From the NCBI GenBank assembly GCA_041654355.1, contig JBAZDQ010000052.1:1-9088 (forward strand): a stretch of DNA of 9,088 nt. Reading direction: 5' to 3'. Below, in pieces: positions 5,834 to 9,088 of the stretch. A model generated the notes under the pieces. It made no database searches. It saw only the letters and a program-made list of their open reading frames with translations, and was not told the origin of the DNA. This stretch comes from DMER64 sp041654355. Lineage in GTDB: Bacteria; Bacteroidota; Bacteroidia; Bacteroidales; UBA932. A program made the position numbers and the translations under genes. Within the stretch, counting starts at the first letter, position 1, and every line of letters begins with the position of its first letter.

Positions 5834-7228
5834 ATGAATAAAGTATCTATTTTATTGAAGGAAAGGGCTGTAGTCAGATGGAGCATGCTTGTCCTTCTGG
5901 CATCCATGATGTTTTTTGCCTACATGTTCGTAGACGTTCTTTCTCCCCTCAAAAGTATGTTGGAGACCACAAGAGGCTGGAGTTCCGAAAATTTTGGAAC
6001 GGTAACGGGAGCGGAATATTTTCTGAACGTGTTTGTCCTGTTCCTGATATTTGCGGGAATTATCCTGGACAAAATGGGAGTTCGTTTTACGGCCATTCTA
6101 TCGGCACTGGTCATGATTGTTGGAGCGGGGATCAAGTATTACGCGCTGACAGATGCCTTTGCCGGATCCGGTCTGGAAACATGGCTCAATTCCTGGTGGG
6201 TGTCTTTGCCTGCCTCGGCAAAACTTGCATCACTCGGGTTTATGATATTCGGTTGCGGAGTGGAAATGGCCGGAGTTACCGTATCCAAAGGAATCGTAAA
6301 ATGGTTCAAGGGGAAAGAACTTGCCCTGGCCATGGGACTGGAAATGGCCATTGCCAGATTGGGTGTTTTTGCCATTTTCATGATGTCTCCGCGGGTAGCA
6401 GAAAGTATGTCCAATGTAAGTGCCCCGGTTTTAATAAGCTTAATACTGCTATTGATAGGGCTCCTGGCGTTTTCGGTTTATTTTTTCTTTGACAGGAAAT
6501 TGGAACGGCAATTGGGCGAATCCGGAGAAGAACCCGAAGAAGAATTCAAGGTAAAAGATTTGGGAATCCTATTTACCAATAAAGCATTTCTTCTAGTTTC
6601 CGGTTTATGTGTGCTCTATTACTCAGCCATTTTCCCTTTCCAGAAATACGCGGCCAATATGTTGGAGTGCCGCTTGCAAATTTCGGCTATCGATGCCAGT
6701 GATATTTTTTCCTTGTTCCCCATAGGAGCAATGATCCTGACTCCCGTTTTGGGAGCATACCTGGATAACAAGGGGAAAGGGGCCTCCATGCTCATTATCG
6801 GGGCTATACTGATGTGCCTGTGTCACCTGACTTTTGCGTTGGTCCCGGAAGCTTATTTCACAAAAGGGATCGCTTATACGGCTATTATTATATTAGGTAT
6901 AAGTTTTTCACTGGTACCGGCGGCATTGTGGCCTTCAGTACCTAAACTGGTGAAAGACAGATATCTGGGGTCTGCTTATTCGGTTATTTTCTGGATCCAG
7001 AACATAGGTTTGTGGGCACTGCCCTTACTCATTGGTGTTGTTTTGGACCGGACCAACCAGGGAGTGACCAATCCGCTGGAATACAATTATACCGTTCCCA
7101 TGCTCATTTTTGCCTCTTTGGGTGTGCTTGCCTTTTTCCTGGGGATATGGCTAAAAGCGGAAGACCGTATAAAAGGTTACGGACTGGAATTACCAAACAT
7201 AACCAAGAAAGTATTAACAGATGATTAA
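5834..7228 (+). CDS. MFS transporter, MFSD1-like (first of a tandem pair)
   Basis: This 464-residue inner-membrane protein has the 12-helix pattern of the major facilitator superfamily, in two six-helix halves joined by an acidic loop (about 220-245, ESGEEPEEEFKVKD). Seen: Asp34 in helix 1, the loop 2-3 signature LDKMGVR (78-84), Glu144 in helix 4, WFKGKE (157-162), Arg175 in helix 5 (MAIARLG), and PAALWPSVPKLV (362-373) followed by LGSAY and WIQNIGL (387-393). These blocks match my recollection of eukaryotic MFSD1, a lysosomal dipeptide transporter, at corresponding positions. Family membership is therefore well supported; dipeptide or other small-solute transport is inference, and direction and coupling are unknown. 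The start at 5834 puts an Arg/Lys-rich N-terminus before helix 1, with no Shine-Dalgarno sequence. The stop overlaps the next gene by 8 nt. Confidence 0.88.
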   Translation: MNKVSILLKERAVVRWSMLVLLASMMFFAYMFVDVLSPLKSMLETTRGWSSENFGTVTGAEYFLNVFVLFLIFAGIILDKMGVRFTAILSALVMIVGAGIKYYALTDAFAGSGLETWLNSWWVSLPASAKLASLGFMIFGCGVEMAGVTVSKGIVKWFKGKELALAMGLEMAIARLGVFAIFMMSPRVAESMSNVSAPVLISLILLLIGLLAFSVYFFFDRKLERQLGESGEEPEEEFKVKDLGILFTNKAFLLVSGLCVLYYSAIFPFQKYAANMLECRLQISAIDASDIFSLFPIGAMILTPVLGAYLDNKGKGASMLIIGAILMCLCHLTFALVPEAYFTKGIAYTAIIILGISFSLVPAALWPSVPKLVKDRYLGSAYSVIFWIQNIGLWALPLLIGVVLDRTNQGVTNPLEYNYTVPMLIFASLGVLAFFLGIWLKAEDRIKGYGLELPNITKKVLTDD

Positions 7229-8630
7229 AAAAGATCTTTTGCTTAAAAATTCCAAATGGGCCAGGTGGATGGTGCTTTTATGCCTCTCCCTGGTGATGTT
7301 CGCTTCTTACTTTTTTGATGACCAGTTCACCACCATAAGTCATATATTCAAAAATCCGGAGATACTTGATCTGTCATGGACATCAGGTGATTACGGTATG
7401 TATGGGGGCGCCTATTCTCTGCTGTGCGTATGGGGAGGACTGATCATATGCGGTATGTTGCTGGACAAATGGGGCGTACGGGTTACCGGGACGCTGTTTG
7501 TCCTGTTGATGGTAGGAGGAGCCGCCCTGGTTATGTACGGGATTTCTGAATCCTTTAACAATAGCGGGTTATACAGTTACATGGCCCGTACTTTTGAGAA
7601 ACCCTCACTGGCTTTTGCCTATGCCGGATGTGCCATCTTCGGTTTGGGAAGCGAAATTGCCGGAGTGGCTGTGACGCGTTCCATAGCTAAATGGTTCCGG
7701 GGAAAAGAGATGGCCCTGGCTATGGGCTTGCAACTGGCCCTGGCGCGTTTGGGAACGGCAACGGCTTTGATCATAGTGCCCCGGATCGTGAACCTGAATG
7801 AAACGTATATTACCTTTTCCCAGACCAGCAAACCGGCCCTGGTCGGGTTTGTCTTGTTGTTATGCGGACTCATTGTCTGGGCCGTTTTCCTGATCTTTGA
7901 CAGGAACCTGGATGGTCAGACTGCAGCGGAAGCTTTGAGAAATAAGGAAACTGTAAAAAAAGAAGACAAATTCAGGTTTTCAGACATATTCAGGGTACTG
8001 GGAAACAAGCATTACATTCTCATATCCCTGTTATGCGTATTCTTTTATGCCTGCATCATATCTTTCAGAAGGTTTGCAACCTCTATCATTATACCCAGGT
8101 TCGAGATTGAAAGTGACATTGCGTCCCTGATGGTATCGCTTATCCCGTTTACCACCATGATCTTTACACCCATTTTCGGATCTCTTGTGGACATTCGGGG
8201 AAAAGCCACCCGTTGGATGATTGTGGGTTCTTTCCTGGTTCTGATATCACACCTGATCATTGGTTTTGCGCCCGGAGGGATTCCCTTCTTCGGATATCTG
8301 GGTATTGCCATACTCGGGGTGGGGTATTCACTGGTTCCGGCGGCAATGTGGCCTTCCGTACCCAAAGTCATACCGGATAAAAATCTGGGTACCGCCTATT
8401 CACTGATATACTGGATCCAGAACATGGGAATGTTACTGGTTCCGATCTTCGTTGGACAGATCATTGAAAGAAATCATGATGAGGTACGTGCAGCCGTGCA
8501 TTCCGAATACCTGTTCATTGGATTGTCATTGGTGGCTATAGCCGTCTCGTTTATCCTGGCCAGATCCTCGGACAAGAATCCTGCGTTGAAACTGGATGTA
8601 CCCAATAAGGTAAAAAAGACCAAAAACTGA
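7221..8630 (+). CDS. MFS transporter, MFSD1-like (second of a tandem pair)
   Basis: This 469-residue paralogue of the preceding protein is also a predicted 12-helix inner-membrane transporter. The same landmarks recur: Asp34, LDKWGVR (81-87), Glu145 in helix 4, WFRGKE (158-163), Arg176 in helix 5 (LALARLG), FGSLVD in loop 8-9, PAAMWPSVPKVI (373-384), LGTAY (389-393) and WIQNMG (398-403). In helix 7 it has Arg283-Arg284 where its partner has Gln-Lys, and its central loop (about 228-250) is mixed in charge rather than acidic, so the copies are probably not redundant. The ATG at 7221 lies inside the end of the first gene (8-nt overlap), which implies translational coupling and a fixed expression ratio. 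The C-terminal tail shares an L-x-x-P-N-x-x-K-K pattern with the first copy. Its stop directly abuts the ssb stop. Substrate is unproven. Confidence 0.88.
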   Translation: MIKKDLLLKNSKWARWMVLLCLSLVMFASYFFDDQFTTISHIFKNPEILDLSWTSGDYGMYGGAYSLLCVWGGLIICGMLLDKWGVRVTGTLFVLLMVGGAALVMYGISESFNNSGLYSYMARTFEKPSLAFAYAGCAIFGLGSEIAGVAVTRSIAKWFRGKEMALAMGLQLALARLGTATALIIVPRIVNLNETYITFSQTSKPALVGFVLLLCGLIVWAVFLIFDRNLDGQTAAEALRNKETVKKEDKFRFSDIFRVLGNKHYILISLLCVFFYACIISFRRFATSIIIPRFEIESDIASLMVSLIPFTTMIFTPIFGSLVDIRGKATRWMIVGSFLVLISHLIIGFAPGGIPFFGYLGIAILGVGYSLVPAAMWPSVPKVIPDKNLGTAYSLIYWIQNMGMLLVPIFVGQIIERNHDEVRAAVHSEYLFIGLSLVAIAVSFILARSSDKNPALKLDVPNKVKKTKN

Positions 8631-9088
8631 TCAGAAAGGCAGGTCATCTACCTCGTCTGCGGTGAAATCTGCAGACCCGTTATCAAACGAAGACTGATTC
8701 TTCGGACCGGTTTGGGTATTGTTTGCTGACGGAGCAGGCCGGGCAGAAGCGTTGGCAGGATTGTCACTTTTTCTGCCCAGTAACTGCATGTTATCGGCAA
8801 CGATCTCGGTAGTATATCTTTTTTGGCCCGACTGGTCTTCCCAGCTGCGAGTACGAATCTTGCCTTCTATGAATATCTGTGAACCTTTTCGCACAAAGCG
8901 CTCTGTCACATCGGCCAGTCCGCGCCACAAAACCACGTTGTGCCATTCAGTCTGTTCCTGTGTTTCTCCGTTCCTGTCTTTATACCTTTCAGTTGTAGCC
9001 AGTGTTATGTTTGCTACTGCCGTCCCGCTTTCCAGATGACGGATCTCGGGATCCTTTCCCACGTTTCCTATTAACATTACTTTATTCA
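8631..9088 (-). CDS. ssb: Single-stranded DNA-binding protein (first base of the start codon lies beyond the window)
   Basis: SSB coats single-stranded DNA in replication, recombination and repair, and recruits partners through its C-terminal tip. An internal ATG at 9077 is in frame, but the frame continues upstream as V-K-N to the last two bases of the window, which read TG on the minus strand. The natural start is therefore almost certainly MNKVMLIGNVGKDPEIRH, the family's standard N-terminus, giving 152 residues with the A of ATG just outside. The OB fold covers about residues 1-106, with aromatic DNA-contact candidates Trp49, Trp55, Trp83 and Tyr92. A low-complexity Asn/Ser/Pro linker follows (107-140), then the acidic partner-binding tip ADEVDDLPF. 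The linker is short, as is usual in this phylum. The gene is convergent with the MFS pair with no base between the two stop codons. Confidence 0.97.
   Translation of the reverse strand, partial: NKVMLIGNVGKDPEIRHLESGTAVANITLATTERYKDRNGETQEQTEWHNVVLWRGLADVTERFVRKGSQIFIEGKIRTRSWEDQSGQKRYTTEIVADNMQLLGRKSDNPANASARPAPSANNTQTGPKNQSSFDNGSADFTADEVDDLPF

Noticed and set aside
5878..6492. 204-residue plus-strand open frame inside the first MFS gene
   Set aside because: It is a +1-type shadow of an intact membrane protein; its Cys/Arg/Gly/His-rich composition is not protein-like.
5834..8630. Assignment of the MFS pair to sugar-phosphate/glycerol-phosphate or nitrate carriers
   Set aside because: The typical signatures of those families were not seen, while the WFKGKE and A-x-WP-x-V...LG-x-AY...IQN blocks fit MFSD1-like proteins.
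1..9088. Mobile element, CRISPR array, toxin-antitoxin or defence system
   Set aside because: No transposase, integrase, direct-repeat array, small toxin-antitoxin pair or defence domain is present; every long coding frame belongs to a recognised family and the gene order is typical core genome.

Overview
The window is core chromosomal sequence from a member of the Bacteroidota, most likely order Bacteroidales. The evidence is: the tRNA-tuf-tRNA-secE-nusG gene order, start codons without recognisable Shine-Dalgarno sequences, promoters of the Bacteroidetes type (TTTG, 19 nt, TAnnTTTG), and EF-Tu, NusG, Dxs and SSB sequences typical of that phylum. I see no phage, insertion sequence, CRISPR array or defence module.

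Layout. Positions 1-2497 hold one minus-strand operon of translation, secretion and transcription genes. In transcription order it runs: promoter (2467-2497), tRNA-Thr(UGU), tRNA-Tyr(GUA), tRNA-Gly(UCC), tRNA-Thr(GGU), tuf, a strong hairpin, tRNA-Trp(CCA), secE, then nusG, which runs off the left edge. Upstream on the same strand, 2542-5703 hold a two-gene unit, purA then dxs, with 9 nt between them. Purine synthesis and isoprenoid-precursor synthesis are probably transcribed together here. A 130-bp divergent intergenic region (5704-5833) separates purA from two plus-strand genes (5834-8630). These encode paralogous 12-helix MFS transporters whose reading frames overlap by 8 nt. The second transporter gene ends exactly where the convergent ssb gene ends (8631). 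ssb runs to the right edge, and its start codon is split by the window end.

Most of the region is housekeeping. The part least covered by routine annotation is the tandem MFS pair. Several motifs of both proteins match my recollection of eukaryotic MFSD1, the lysosomal dipeptide transporter, including the intramembrane Glu and Arg, the WFKGKE box and the A-x-WP-x-V / LG-(S/T)-AY / IQN-x-G C-terminal block. This suggests a bacterial branch of that family, possibly moving small peptides, with the two copies diverged in their putative cavity residues.

Other points worth a look are an A-C mismatch in the acceptor stem of tRNA-Thr(GGU), a 17-pair hairpin between tuf and tRNA-Trp with no U-tract, a single tRNA in the cluster with encoded CCA, and a convergent MFS/ssb junction with no intergenic base.
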